DNA from: Rheum nobile
Taxonomy: Eukaryota; Streptophyta; Magnoliopsida; Caryophyllales; Polygonaceae
Direction of reading: 5' to 3'
Length of the DNA: 64,000 bases
Assembly: GCA_027886185.1 (NCBI GenBank)
Contig: WOAB01000528.1
Location: 2,604,001-2,668,000, forward strand
Both the position numbers and the translations under genes were made by a program. The number at the start of each line of letters is the position of its first letter. The stretch's first letter is position 1. Positions 1 to 11,239 of this stretch are shown in pieces. Under the pieces are notes generated by a model. The model worked only from the letters and a program-made list of their open reading frames with translations, ran no database searches and was not told where the DNA came from.

Positions 1-472
1 CGAGATCCTTCGTCAGGGCTAAGAAGTCTCTTTTGAAGGGCATCGGCTGATGGACGATATAGCAGATCATGTAGGAAGGAGGGCAAGGCCAAGAACTCCT
101 GAGCCAAGGGACGAACCATGTATTCCAGGGCCAAGTAGGGTCAGGAGTCCGTCACCGGATTCAGATGATAAACCCCGCTCGAAGAAGCAGTGTTTAGGGA
201 GTCTGCCGTACAGGAAGCGTCGAACCCAGAACTATGCGAGATCCTTCGTCAGGGCTAAGAAGTCTCTTTTGAAGGGCATCGGCCGATGGACGATATAGCA
301 GATCATGTAGGAAGGAGGGCAAGGCCAAGAACTCCTGAGCCAAGGGACGAACCATGTGTTCCAAGGCCGAGTAGGGTCAGGAGTCCGTCACCGGATTCAG
401 ATGATAAACCCCGCTCGAAGAAGCAGTGTTTAGGGAGTCTGCCGTACAGGAAGCGTTTTCAAGGCGCCATGT
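1..472 (+). repeat. Two tandem copies of a 236-bp unit in the gypsy 5' leader
   Basis: Positions 1-220 recur at 237-456 with about four mismatches, giving a unit of 236 bp. Each copy holds a short open frame starting at 50 and 286, rich in Arg, Pro and Ser (RRARPRTPEPR, RVRSPSPDSDD) and ending in Lys/Arg clusters. Because 236 is not a multiple of three, the two copies lie in different frames. The array sits upstream of the gag start at 720, inside the untranslated leader of the chromovirus; more copies could lie left of the window. Whether the short frame is ever translated is unknown. Confidence 0.75.
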
Positions 473-719
473 AAAAGGCCAACGTTGACTGTAGTAATTT
501 CTTTGTTTTGCGTATGTTTTGATGTATATTCGGCAAATTGAAAATCTCCGGGCAATTTTGTTAGAAAAGCTCGGGAGATCCTTCTGGTATAATATGTAGT
601 TCTGTTGAAAGTTCATCTATAAAATACCTAGTTGGTCCACTTTGAGTTGACTTTTATTATATTAAGTATTTTAAAGAGATATTAATATGTAAAATACTTG
701 GACTTTGATCGGTAAACAG

Positions 720-1475
720 ATGGTGAACACAAGAAATACTATTCGCACTGGTGCTGGGCCGAGCAATAATCCCAGACCAATTATAAGGGATGATCCGGAC
801 CGTGTGGAGGAACACGAGTCTATGTCTCAGAACAACCCTGGAGGTAATGACCATGCTGAGGTCAACGCTCCAATGGTTTTCGATGCAGCAGCCGTTGTAG
901 CTATTCGAGGAATATTTATGCAAGCGTTCGCCGATGTTATACAACTTGTTGCACCTCAGGCACAAGGTGTGACAATTCCGCCAGAAATTTCTAGGTTCGT
1001 GGAACCTAATGTTCATATACACCGTGATGAGACGGCCATGAATAGGGATAATTATGGTCGAGCATTGAAGACCATTAACTCTATGAGGCCGGACAGTTAT
1101 GACGGGAAAGGAGAGCCAGTCAGGGTGGCTCATTGGTTTTCCCATATGGAGCGGTTGTTCCGCAATATCGAATGCATCGAGGCTAAGAAGGTGCATATAG
1201 CTTCTCTTCAGTTGAAGGGAGATGCTAGCGAATGGTGGGAGAACACTGGGATGGCTGATCGGACTGATCTGAACTGGGGGATGTTTAAGACAAAGATGAA
1301 TGATCGTTTCTTTTCCCAAGCTATGCGGGACGAGAAACACAAGGAATTCCTTTATCCCAAGAATGACAGATTGAAAGTGATCGAGCTAGCGGCCAAGTTC
1401 AATCATTTATTACAATACGCTGGTCTGTTGTGTCTAGCGAGGAATAGAAGATTTGGCATTTCCATGAGTGGATGA
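720..1475 (+). pseudogene. Chromovirus Gag, N-terminal part (frameshifted)
   Basis: Open frame starting at the ATG at 720 (MVNTRNTIRTGAGPS). It holds a Ty3 Gag capsid-like core: YDGKGEPVRVAHWFSHMERL at about residues 120-140, then LQLKGDASEWWEN. Gag coats the retrotransposon RNA in cytoplasmic particles. The frame runs into a stop at 1473 because of an indel near 1440; the natural continuation is the next frame from about 1450. The ATG at 720 was preferred over 705 because gag proteins of this lineage often begin MVNTR. Start confidence is moderate. Confidence 0.8.
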
Positions 1476-2571
1476 GCCCAGACATTAAACCGATGATGTT
1501 GCGTCATGGATGCTCTACCTTGGAGCAATACGTGGATGCAACGTATAAATTAGAAGTGACTTTGGAGGAGTCAACCAAGAGACGGAATCGCCAGAGGTCG
1601 ATGCAAAATCAATCTCAGGCAAGTGGATTTAAACGTCCTGCGCCGCCATCCAACTTCGACAAGTCCGGCAAAGCAAGGACAGAGATGACTCAAGGAGGGT
1701 CAACACAACAATCAGGTCAGGGCAAGAGTCTGATCCAATGTCACAATTGTGGTACAGCTGGGCACAGAAACTTTGTGTGTCCGAAGGAAAAGAAGACGTG
1801 TTTTGGTTGTGGGAAGGAAGGGCATATGCAGAAGTTCTATCGACAGGGAAAGCAGAAGGGAACGGAGTCACAGCAAGGGTCTGTTAACCAGAACAACCGA
1901 CCTAGGTTCAAACCAACGGAGACTCCTAGTCCTTCGATGCAGACGACTGCACAGAACAAAGGCAAAGCCCCAGCTGCTTTAGGAGGTCAGGGTCAGCGCC
2001 TGTACGAGATGCGTGAGGCTGACGGACCTAACGCTCCAGTTGCTCAAGGTACTCTTTACCTTCATTCTACTTCAGTGTGCATACTGTTTGATTCGGGTGC
2101 TACCCATTCCTTTATTTCAGAGAATTGTGTTAGTAAGTTAGGTTTAGTCTGCAACGATGTTTGTGAACCTTTCATTGTGAATCTTCCTAATGGTGACCAT
2201 TTGGTGGGCACCAAGCGTTTGTCAGAATTTCCGGTTACCATTCAGGATAAGAAGTTTGAGGCAGATTTGATCTGCATTGCTATGGCTCCATACGACCTTA
2301 TTCTCGGTATGGATTGGTTGACGCGTTATGTGGCGGTGATCAACTTCAGTTCAAGGACTGTAACGGTGTCATCTGGGGGCCAGTGTGTGTGCAAATTCAA
2401 GGGTCGGAATGACGCAGATAACGGCAGGCTTATCAATGCGATGGCTGTGTTTAAGCTACTTCGACAAGGTTGTGTCGGGTACCTTTGCTACCTGGAAACG
2501 CCCATGAAAGATGAACCAACAATTCTTGATATTCCCGTGATTAATGAATTTCCTGATGTTTTTCCGGAATA
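1450..2571 (+). pseudogene. Chromovirus Gag C-terminus with zinc knuckle, plus protease
   Basis: This continues gag in the second frame. A CCHC knuckle (CHNCGTAGHRNFVC, about 1738-1780) is followed by a second, partial one (CFGCGKEGHMQKFY) whose last Cys is replaced. The retropepsin-like protease follows: LFDSGATHSFIS (about 2086-2120) carries the catalytic DSGA, and LILGMDWL (about 2290) is the second family motif. The frame ends with FPDVFPE and a stop at 2570. Reverse transcriptase continues in the same frame just beyond, so the stop is probably a point mutation. Confidence 0.85.
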
Positions 2572-2572
2572 G

Positions 2573-3565
2573 ATTCCTGGATTACCCCCGAAACGTGACG
2601 TGGAATTTTCTATTGATCTCGAGCCTGGTACCACGCCGATTTCTAAAGCAACGTACCGGATGGCTCCTGCAGAGATGAAAGAGTTGAAGAAGCAACTTGA
2701 AGATCTTCTCGACAAAGGTTATGTAAGGCCGAGCGCATCACCTTGGGGCGCTCCGGTGTTATTTGTCAAGAAGAAGGATGGATCGTTTCGACTTTGTATC
2801 GACTATCGTGAGTTGAATAAAGTCACGATCAAGAACAAATATCCTTTGCCAAGGATAGATGATCTGTTGGATCAGCTGCAGGGAGCAAAAGTCTTTTCCA
2901 AGATCGATCTGAGATCTGGTTATCATCAGCTCAGGATTCGTGAGAAAGATATTCCGAGGACTGCATTCCGGACGAGATATGGTCACTACGAGTTCGTAGT
3001 CATGTCATTTGGACTTACCAATGCTCCAGCAGTCTTCATGGATTTGATGAACCGATGTTTTCACCAGTACTTGGATAAGTTTGTGGTGGTCTTCATCGAC
3101 GACATTTTGATCTACTCCCCGAGCGTGGAAGCTCATGAGGAACATCTTCGAATTATTTTATCAGTCCTTAGACAAAATCAACTTTATGCAAAATTGTCTA
3201 AGTGCGACTTTTGGATCAAGGAAGTGGCTTTCTTAGGCCATGTGATCAATGAGAATGGGGTGATAGTTGACCCCCAGAAGATTGAAGCAGTAGCCAATTG
3301 GAAGTGGCCTCAGAACGTGAAGGAGGTGCGTAGTTTCCTAGGACTTGCGGGTTACTACAGACGGTTCATAGAGGGATTTTCTAAGATCGCTCTACCTATG
3401 ACCGGTCTGCTCCGCAAGGTCCATAAGACGTTTGTCTGGAGTGACAAGTGCGAGACCAGTTTTCAGAAGCTAAAACAACATCTGACCTCGGCACCAGTTT
3501 TGACACTGCCAGAAGGGAATGACGATTATGCGGTCTATAGTGATGCTTCGAAAATGGGTTGGGAT
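2573..3565 (+). pseudogene. Chromovirus reverse transcriptase and start of RNase H
   Basis: RNA-dependent DNA polymerase of a Ty3/gypsy element. Visible motifs in order: YVRPSASPWGAPVLFVKKKDG, FRLCIDYRELN, YPLPRIDDLLDQL, FSKIDLRSGYHQ (first catalytic Asp), FGLTNAPAVFMDLMN, VVFIDDILIYS (the FIDD catalytic pair, near 3090-3115), and FLGHVINENG with the connection domain after it. The RNase H start (YAVYSDASKMG) is reached near 3545. A frameshift near 3560 separates it from the rest of RNase H. Confidence 0.9.
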
Positions 3566-4374
3566 GTGTGTTGATGCAGAGAGGCAAGGTTATTGCTTAC
3601 GCATCAAGACAACTAAAAACCTATGAAGAAAACTATCCGACGCATGATCTGGAGTTAGCAGCAGTAGTGTTTGCGTTGAAAATTTGGAGGCACTATCTTT
3701 ATGGTGTGAGGTGCCAAGTCTTCACTGATCATAAGAGTCTCAAGTATATATTTACTCAGAAGGAACTGAATATGAGACAACGTCGCTGGTTGGAGCTACT
3801 CAAAGACTACGACATCGAATTGCTATATCATCCGGGCAAGGCTAATGTAGTGGCTGATGCATTAAGCCGGAAGACACCGCACGAGACTGTAGTGGCTTTG
3901 CTTGTCGCTCAGACCAAACTGAACCAAGAATTGTGCGAGATTGAAGTCTTGTACGATCAACGTCAAGGATACCTGAGTATGCTCGAGATTCAAGCTTTGC
4001 TTCTTGATCAAATCAGAGAGAAGCAGGTCGATGATGTGATCTTGGTAAAGCTAAGTAGCGAAGTGATGGACGGGAAAGCTCCCGGCTTCATGATTCAGGA
4101 AGATGGATCACTCTGGTTTCGGGACCGGATTTGTGTGCCTGACGTAGATGGTCTTTTCCAGTTGGTGATGAGGGAAGCCCATTCGTCAGCCTATTCTGTA
4201 CATCCAAGCACTAGCAAGATGTATAAGGACCTCAGAATGAAGTTCTGGTGGCCCAATATGAAGTGGGATATGGCAGAGTTTGTGGCAAAATGCTTGACTT
4301 GTCAGAAGGTCAAGATTGAACACCGAAGACCCGGTGGAGAATTGCTACCTCTTCCAGTTCCAAAATGGAAGTAG
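3559..4374 (+). pseudogene. Chromovirus RNase H and integrase zinc-binding domain
   Basis: This continues pol after the frameshift. RNase H motifs: VIAYASRQLKTYEENYPTHDLELAAVVFALKIWRHYLYG, FTDHKSLKYIFTQ and VVADALSRK. The integrase H2C2 zinc finger follows (HSSAYSVHPSTSKMYKDL, then CLTCQKVK near 4290-4312). The frame stops at 4372 (KWK stop), where a Trp-Glu is expected before the integrase core. RNase H degrades the RNA of the RNA-DNA hybrid; the integrase finger binds DNA ends. Confidence 0.88.
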
Positions 4375-5484
4375 GAGGACATTGCAATGGATTTCGTCAC
4401 AGGGCTGCCTAAGACTCGAAGTCAGAAAGATGCTATATGGGTTATCGTTGATAGGCTCACGAAGAGTGCTCATTTCGTGGCTATCAAGACAACGTGGGGA
4501 ACCCAGAAGCTGTCATAAGTGTTTTTACACGAGGTTATCCGTTTGCATGGTGCTCCGAAGACCATTATATCAGATCGTGATGGCCGATTCATGTCTAGAT
4601 TCTGGAAGGAATTGCACAAGGCTATGGGAACCGAGTTAAGGTTCAGTACTGCGTTTCATCCTCAAACTGATGGACAGTCTGAGAGGACCATCCAGACCTT
4701 GGAGGATTTGCTAAGAGCTTGTGTACTCGATCGTTCGACTAGCTGGGAAGACAGCCTGAGTCTGATTGAGTTCACATACAACAATAGATGGCATGCTACT
4801 ATCAAGATGGCTCCATTCGAGGCTTTGTACGGTCGCAAGTGCAAATCTCCGATTTGTTGGGATGAGAATGCCGACAAGATTCTGCTCGGACCAGAGCTAA
4901 TCGAACGGACTGCCTTAGACATTGCTTTGATAAGACAAAGGATGTTGACGGCCCAGAGTCGACAAAAGTCTTACGCTGATCCGAAGCGTAGGAATGTTGA
5001 GTTTGAGGTTGGTGATAAAGTGTTTGTAAAGGTGTCACCGACCAAAGGTGTATTCAGATTTGGTAAGCGTGGAAAGCTTAACCCTCGCTACGTGGGACCA
5101 TTTGAGATCCTTGATAGGGTGGGATCTCTAGCGTACCGTTTGGCATTGCCGCCATCGGCACATCCAGTGCACAACATGTTCCACATATCCTTGTTAAGGA
5201 AGTATGTGCCAAATGAATCTCATGTGCTGAGTTATGAAGACATCGAGATCCAGGCAAATGGTACTTACGAGGAGATACCCGTGCGAATTCTTGAGCGTCG
5301 TGTGAAGCAATTGCGCAACAAGGTGGTACCGTTGGTACGAATTTTGTGGTCCAAGTCAGGAACCGAGGAGGTTACTTGGGAGACTTGGGAGACTGAAGAG
5401 GATATGCTGAGACGCTTTCCCGAGTTGTTTTCGGCCCAGAATAGCCAAGTTTCGGGGTCGAAACTTCTTTTAAGGGGGATGTAA
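4375..5484 (+). pseudogene. Chromovirus integrase core and chromodomain-like C-terminus
   Basis: Starts with DIAMDFVTGLPKTRSQKDAI (first catalytic Asp) and is interrupted by a stop at 4516. It continues with IISDRDGRFMSRFWKEL (second Asp) and FHPQTDGQSERTIQTLEDLL (catalytic Glu). The C-terminal part has VGDKVFVKVSP and GKLNPRYVGPFEIL (GPY/F module), then a short chromodomain-like segment near 5330-5430 (LVRILWSKSGTEEVTWE and RRFPELF). In chromoviruses this domain targets integration to heterochromatin. The frame ends at the polypurine tract. Confidence 0.88.
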
Positions 5485-7726
5485 TGTAATATCCCTCATT
5501 TTATAAGGATATTTTGGAATTTTTCCAACTCCCGTATTACTAGTCGGATTAATTTAAGAGAGTTTCGGACATTTTGTATATTGTTTGAACTCTGTAATAT
5601 TTTTCTGAGTAATATAAAATACAGTTGAAGTGTTTTCGGGGTTAACTTGTCGTTAATGTACGAATATATTTAACCCGGGGTTAAGGAAATTTAACCCAAG
5701 GTGAATCGGATAAGACGAAAGCATTTTAGCCTTTACCGCACCTCGCGGCAGGACTCCACCGCACCCGCGGCAAGGGCCAGAAAACAGGGGTCGTCGTCTT
5801 CGCGATAAGGCCGGTCGGACACTGCCGTTTGAGCAGCCAAGTGGACGGCCAAGTGGGCTCTTTTCCTTGTCCCCTTGTTCCCGGTTGTCCCCTTGCTTGT
5901 TCCCTGTGAGGAAGCTTGTTATGGGGCTATAAAAGGGATCGAATTCAGAAGGAAGAAGACTCTTCATCTCCTTCCTCTGTTTCTCCTCTGTTTTCACCAT
6001 TTCCAGCTGTTCCGAGCTCCCTTCGAATGCTTTCTTGAGTTGAGAAGGGTACCTCAAGTGTTATTTGAAGGTTTAAGGTGTTGGGAGATCAAACCATAGA
6101 CAAATCGAAGCATACAAATCGGTTTTGGGTAAGTTCTCCATTGATGCTTTGTCGAAGCTTCGCCACTGTCTGACCACCGCACCCCGCGGTATGACTCTCA
6201 CCGCACCCGCGTCAAGTCTTATCCGAGTGTGTGTTCTTGTGGTTTGGCTTGGGACGTGGCTCGATTCCTTTGATTCTTTTCCTATTCTTTTAGATTCAAT
6301 TATGAGGATATTGAATCTAACTATTGGGTCTCGTTATGGGTCGTTTCTTAGGGATTTATTATCCAAGATCTGCCCCAGTTTCAGATCCAGGAACTCGACG
6401 TTTCTAAGCTTTGTTCGAACTCGTCGGATCTAAGGCAAGTGGCGGTTCGCTCTTGCTCATCATTCCATACTTCAATTAATTATCAATTGTTTTGTTGTTA
6501 ATTAATTTGGGATGATTTATTGTTTATGTTGGGAACAGTTTTGTTAAAAGGATAAAATGATTAAAAGATGATATTAATAGGTTGTATTTCTGCTAGAATC
6601 AACGCTATTATATATATGTGATTAATATATGATATTATACTAGGTTGTATATCTGCTAGAACGATGCTAGTATAGATATATGTTTATGATGTGGGTCATG
6701 TTGGCTTTGATGTGGACTATTATTGTGCTGAACTGTTAGTTAGCACGAGTATTCGTAGGAGCGCTTGGTCCTTGCGAGGTCCGTTCGTTTCTTTATAACT
6801 GGCATATAACAGGGCGATCAAGACCCTATGCCAAACTTCTGGTCATGACCAACCGTGATGTGGATTTAGGTTTGGACCATGTGAGGTCCATTCCTTCGAT
6901 ATATGTCCCTCATGACGAAACATATATCTAAAAGCTTATAACGTGATGTGTGTGTTTTGGAATTTAATCAGATAAGTGCCTTTGTCGCACATAATTAATA
7001 TACCTTGGGCGAGTAGTGCAGCTAGGCGCTAGTGCAGCTAGGAAAGCTCGTCTTAACTTTTAGTCGCTCGAATGCGATACTGTGATTCCATGATTGTGTG
7101 AAATTAATTAATGTTCCCCAACATTTTTCATATTTCCGATAAGGCTCGTTTCATTTGGAGTCTTCTTTTGGGATTGATTGTTGTGAGACTCGGTCTCCAA
7201 AATCTTCTCTTGTGCATACCTCTTGTTATTCCAGTAGGAGTATGATGGTTGACTATCGTCATCGGTTATTATTCGAGAAGCGATGAGTCTAACCTAATAC
7301 GACTGATTCGAACCACTCTGCTTTATTCCCTTGCATGGTCTTTCATTAGACTAACCAACCGTAATTATTCCTTGCATGGTTGGCTGGTGTCATCCGTTCG
7401 ATTCGGCACATCAGATAAATTGAGGATCCGAGAAGGCTAGGGCGACTATGAGGATGGACGGTGTTTTGTCAAACTATTTTGTTTTAAGACTTCCGCTGTG
7501 TTATTTATGATAAGACTTCTGTTGTAATAATTCTGATCTTGTATTTTGATAGATTAAGAAATTGTTGTATTTCCGAGACTTTGGTTTTAATGAAAGTTGT
7601 AATATTTGGTATTATAACTGTGGTTTGTTGGTTTACATCAACTGGAAAAGCCTGGGGTGACTTCGGGATGTTGTATCTGAAGTCACTGGCAGTAATACTT
7701 TCAAGATGAGATTTGGGGGTGTTACA
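5485..7726 (+). repeat. 3' LTR of the chromovirus
   Basis: Begins TGTAATATCCCTC directly after the purine run TAAGGGGGAT (5471-5480) and ends GGGGTGTTACA at 7726, so it has TG..CA ends and is about 2.24 kb long. Its promoter is visible as CTATAAAAGG at 5927-5936. A GC-rich motif pair (CCGCACCTCGCGG at about 5737, CCGCACCCCGCGG at about 6176) recurs on both sides of the predicted transcript start. The boundary is inferred from the ends only, because the 5' LTR is not in the window for comparison. Confidence 0.75.
5927..5936 (+). promoter_or_regulatory. TATA box of the chromovirus LTR
   Basis: CTATAAAAGG lies about 440 bp inside the 3' LTR. About 25 bp further is a purine-rich stretch (GGAAGAAGACTC) where the R region would start. 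This matches the promoter layout of plant LTRs. Confidence 0.6.
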
Positions 7727-7948
7727 GTGCAATTGGTATTCACTCCTTGTGGGGAGTGGATAAAGGGGAGAGGTCTCGTGTTCGAGCGCTCCCAACAACC
7801 TCTTGGAAATAGCTGGGCCTTGGGGCTTGGAGCTACCAAGGATGGGTTGGGGTACACGGCCTGCAGGCCTGTTAAGGATGACAGTGCCGGAGTGTCTGTC
7901 AGGCCCGTTGTCGGCAAGGTCAGGCACCAACATAAAAGTGTATTTTTT
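7727..7948 (+). mobile_element. Possible tRNA-derived SINE fragment
   Basis: About 220 bp sits between the gypsy LTR end and the inverted palindrome. It has a box-A-like GGGGAGTGGATAAAGG (7755-7770) and a box-B-like GTGTTCGAGCGCTCC (about 7780-7794), spaced as in a Pol III type 2 promoter, and ends in a T run at 7943-7949. No target duplication was found because both sides are other elements. The call is tentative; it could instead be part of the Helitron. Confidence 0.35.
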
Positions 7949-8304
7949 TGTAACACTCCCAAGCCTAGCTACCCCAGCCATCAAGCCACCCAGCCACCCA
8001 ACGGTGCCGGTGCCGGGCTGGTGCCGCCGGTGAGTCCACAAGAGCATGCAGCTCTAACACCCAACCCTTCCCCCATCAAATGGGTAGGTTGTTGCCCCCG
8101 GGGATCGAACCCGTGACCTTTGGATACAAGGGCAATGCCTTACCACTTGTATCACCAATTACGCTGCACCCATTTGATGGGGGAAGGGTTGGGTGTTAGA
8201 GCTGCATGCTCTTGTGGACTCACCGACGGCACCAGCCCGACACCGGCACCGTTGGGTGGCTGGGTGGCTTGATGGCTGGGGTAGCTAGGCTTAGGAGTGT
8301 TACA
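7949..8304. mobile_element. Inverted SINE-like palindrome inside the Helitron helicase
   Basis: Two 136-bp arms (7949-8084 and 8169-8304) are reverse complements with three mismatches, all of the C/T type. Outer ends read TGTAACACTCC and GGAGTGTTACA. The 84-bp spacer (8085-8168) read on the minus strand has tRNA-like box A (GGTGATACAAGTGGTAAGGC, 8158-8139) and box B (GGGTTCGATCC, 8112-8102). The left arm with spacer therefore looks like one minus-strand SINE, and the right arm like a second, head-less copy in the opposite direction. It interrupts the helicase after PRPVFSHGQ. A transcript through it would fold into a 136-bp duplex. Confidence 0.7.
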
Positions 8305-9844
8305 AAACTGGCCATGACTGAAAACAGGGCGTGGAAGATACAAACCGACATTTACAAGAGATTGGCCTTGGATTTTGTTTATGGTCATAGCAAAACATAC
8401 ACTCAAGGAAAATTGTCTTCGTTGAAACTTGAAAGGGAATGAAGTGTCTGATGGTGACATTATCATGCGAGGAATCAACATCGTATGTCCGATATTGTTG
8501 CCTGAGATAATTCTCCCTTGTATAACATGACTGCCAAGTTGCGTGGTTATCAATCTCGTCCCATTGCATAAGCCTAAAGATTGATCAATATTTCGAAGCA
8601 GCATAATAGGCACCCCGACCTTTAGTTTGAGCACATGATTTGGCAGACCAGAACATCTAAGATTGTTCAAATAATCAGACGTATAAATACTCGCATCACT
8701 GTCTTTAACAGAACTTGCCTTGCACAAACTATCCGAGCTTAGATATATCTTTTCATCACCATGCAACGAAGACAATATATACTCATTAACTTTATCTACC
8801 TCTTCGTGTGTTGGAGCAAGAATTGCTCGTTCTTCAAAGAATGCAGGAGACCACTGATCTTCCATTAGAGAAGAATAAACAGATTTAACAACTGCTGGAA
8901 TCGGATCTAAGTCATAATCCTTGACCAATAGTTCATCGGGGATTTCTATTTGCGCTTCTCCATCATTACCAACACCTGCAGTCCCATCTCCGATGCTTAA
9001 TATCCATTCAGAAAATTCTTTTGCCTCTTGGATCTGAGATTCAGATGTACCTTGTTGAATCCTCAAGTTCCTTGTCAGCGTAAGAACTTTGCAATGATCC
9101 CACAAATAAGAGGAATTAATGGTGGCAACAACAACATCTTCTCTGCTCCCTTTTGAGATAACGGGTAGAATTTGCCTAAAGTCTCCACCAAATACTACGA
9201 TTTTCCCTCCAAAAGGTTGCTCTAAACTAAGCGGATTTATAGCCCATAAAATATCTCTTAACATCATGTCTAAAGCTTCAAAACATAACCTATTCGTCAT
9301 GACAGCTTCATCCCAGATAATAAGTTTGGCGGCACATATCAACTCTGAAAGTTCAGTACCTGAACATATATGACACGTGGAATCCTCATTAACTTGCAAA
9401 GGTATTTTAAACCTCGAATGAGCAGTTTTGCTGCCAGGTATTAGGAGAGCTGCATTTCCACTTGAAGCAACGGTAAGCACTATTTCACATTTTGACCTTA
9501 TAGCCGCCGAAAGTGCCCTCCATATATACGTTTTGCATGTACCACCATAACCATATAAAAAGAAGACACCCCCGTTATTTGATAAAATAGCATTCATGAT
9601 CTCATCGTACACCCCTTTTTGCTCCATTGTAAATCTAGAGAGTAATTGTGAATGTTCCTCTTCTAGACATGATTTATCATATCGAAGTTCATCTTGTATA
9701 AGTTTGTTGAAACCTTCAGATATGAGACATGAATCTACAGAAGGCATGGTTTTATAGTGACTCAAACTACTACCATTTCGTCGTAATAACTTGTCAATTT
9801 CGGCAAGAGCGTAGTTTTGTAATTGGTCATCTGTAACATGCAAA
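8305..9844 (-). pseudogene. Helitron PIF1-like helicase domain (truncated)
   Basis: This is the C-terminal helicase part of a plant Helitron Rep/Hel protein, which unwinds DNA 5'-3' during rolling-circle-like transposition. Walker A is GYGGTCKT (about 9565-9542) where the family has GYGGTGKT, so the Gly before Lys is now Cys. Walker B LIIWDEAVM (about 9333-9307) is intact. Later motifs include FGGDFRQILPV (about 9191-9159), NLRCSGLPNHVLKLKVGVPIMLLRN, CNGTRL and TINKIQGQSL. The sequence ends at PRPVFSHGQ; the following YVALSR block is lost at the palindrome. The exon starts after an intron (about 9967-9845) that has proper GT and AG ends. Confidence 0.9.
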
Positions 9845-9967
9845 TCTAATCTGCATATAAATAGAATTCACATGTCACTACAATTAAATGAGTACAATAT
9901 ATTCCGCCTAAAAGTACATCAAATACAATTAGGATTATGATCAAGTAAACAACATTAATGAAATACA

Positions 9968-11190
9968 TACCCTTAATTTGTAGAATTCTTCTCTGTTTAT
10001 CGACAATGTCATCTGCTTGAAGCCTCCATGTTTGTTCCCAAACAAACTCTGGTTTTGCCATGCAATCAGACACCAAAAGAAATACAAATAGACTCCTAAT
10101 GTAGTTTGCCGATCCCCAAAAACTTGCTTCAGTTATCCTGTCAACATATTCTCTGTCATCATCTAACAAACCCAAAGCATAGCAAGCTTCTTTAAATGTA
10201 CTATAAACTACACCCTCAACAGTCCTTAAATCTTCATAGTATGTTGGTCCTTTTATATGATTCAACAAAATTCTAAGATAGTACTTCTCGTCACTACCAG
10301 GAGCTACGTGATAAATCCTTCCAACAGATTCACGCATGTCACGTTTTTTCCAATGCTTAGATGAGGCTACCCAAACAAATTTCTCTGGAAATTCAGAATA
10401 CGTCAAATATTTAGCTTCTGGAAACTTTTTGTTAGACTGCATCCATTGCAGAAACATTGATTTATCACTTTCATGATCATTTAAGACATCATCAATAGGA
10501 TCATCATCATTAAATAAAATGCTTTCCTCACCGGGAAGGTGCAAATTCAAACGTTGAACAACAGGAGTCCTGGAATGAATATCAAAGCCAAAAATCCTCC
10601 AAGCAGCTTCACACGCCGATACATACCGAGCGGTGTAGTAGTTTTTTATTTCGTCCATGCAATTATCACCGACATTGTTTGCATCAGAGTTTGTAATTGC
10701 AACAGTGACGCGATCATGGCCTTTGTTTATGTACTTGAACAGATACTTGATAGAGCCCGGTCGATTACACCATTCAACATTTATATGTGCATTGTATTTT
10801 AGAAGAAGAAATGCATTGTAAGGAACCACATACCGATTATCAAGGGGAAGTCCACTTTTTTCTATCGTTCTACCATCGTCACGTCTTCTGTACACAGGGT
10901 ACCCATCGTCATCAACAAAAGTCTGCTCAACAATTTTTTTTTGAAAGTACTTTCTACACTTTCCATCAGCCATACAAGGAGATGATGGTTTAGAAGCTCC
11001 GCATGGACCATGCATCATGAAACTTCTCACAACATTTAATAAATCAGCATCCTCAGTTGGGTGTGGAATTTTAGCAGAAATGACCGTATCGATATCTATA
11101 GTAGTTGGCAACTTAGATTCCTTATCCAGAAATAATAAAATATGTGCATGAGGCAGACCACACTTTTGAAATTCGATTATGTAAATAACT
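9968..11190 (-). pseudogene. Helitron Rep domain, HUH and two-Tyr part
   Basis: This exon carries the replication-initiator core. EFQKCGLPHAHILLFL contains the HUH pair (HAH, about 11158-11150 on the minus strand), and YLFKYINKGHDR (about 10745) holds the two-tyrosine region that in Helitrons nicks and joins DNA. Between them is the conserved block SPCMADGKCRKYFQK and YPVYRRRDDGRT. It ends IVDKQRRILQIKG, followed by a donor GTATGTAT (about 9967). The upstream intron joint near 11190-11265 has GT and TGCAG ends but seems one base out of frame, another sign of decay. Confidence 0.88.
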
Positions 11191-11239
11191 GCAAAAGATT
11201 CATAAGTCAAAGATATATGTTCAACTTAATTAATACATT

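Larger units (their letters stand above)
1..7726 (+). mobile_element. Ty3/gypsy chromovirus (Tekay/Del-like), 5' end outside window
   Basis: Order seen: leader repeats, gag with zinc knuckle, protease, reverse transcriptase, RNase H, integrase with a chromodomain-like tail, polypurine tract (5471-5480) and a long 3' LTR (5485-7726). This order and the C-terminal TWE/EDMLRRFPELF block are typical of plant chromoviruses, and the long LTR suggests the Tekay/Del lineage. The copy is dead: it has a frameshift in gag near 1440, a stop at 2570, a frameshift near 3560, and stops at 4372 and 4516. The 5' LTR and the left target duplication lie outside the window. If the copy is complete, its right target duplication would be GTGCA (7727-7731). 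Confidence 0.88.

Noticed and set aside
657..1340. Minus-strand frame of 227 aa
   Set aside because: Antisense shadow of the chromovirus gag.
7505..8116. Overlapping frames on both strands across the SINE-like region (136-180 aa)
   Set aside because: They span a gypsy LTR end, a SINE fragment and an inverted repeat; none keeps a domain.
8085..8168. A tRNA gene on the minus strand
   Set aside because: Tightly enclosed by identical inverted arms and lacking a full cloverleaf; treated as a SINE head.
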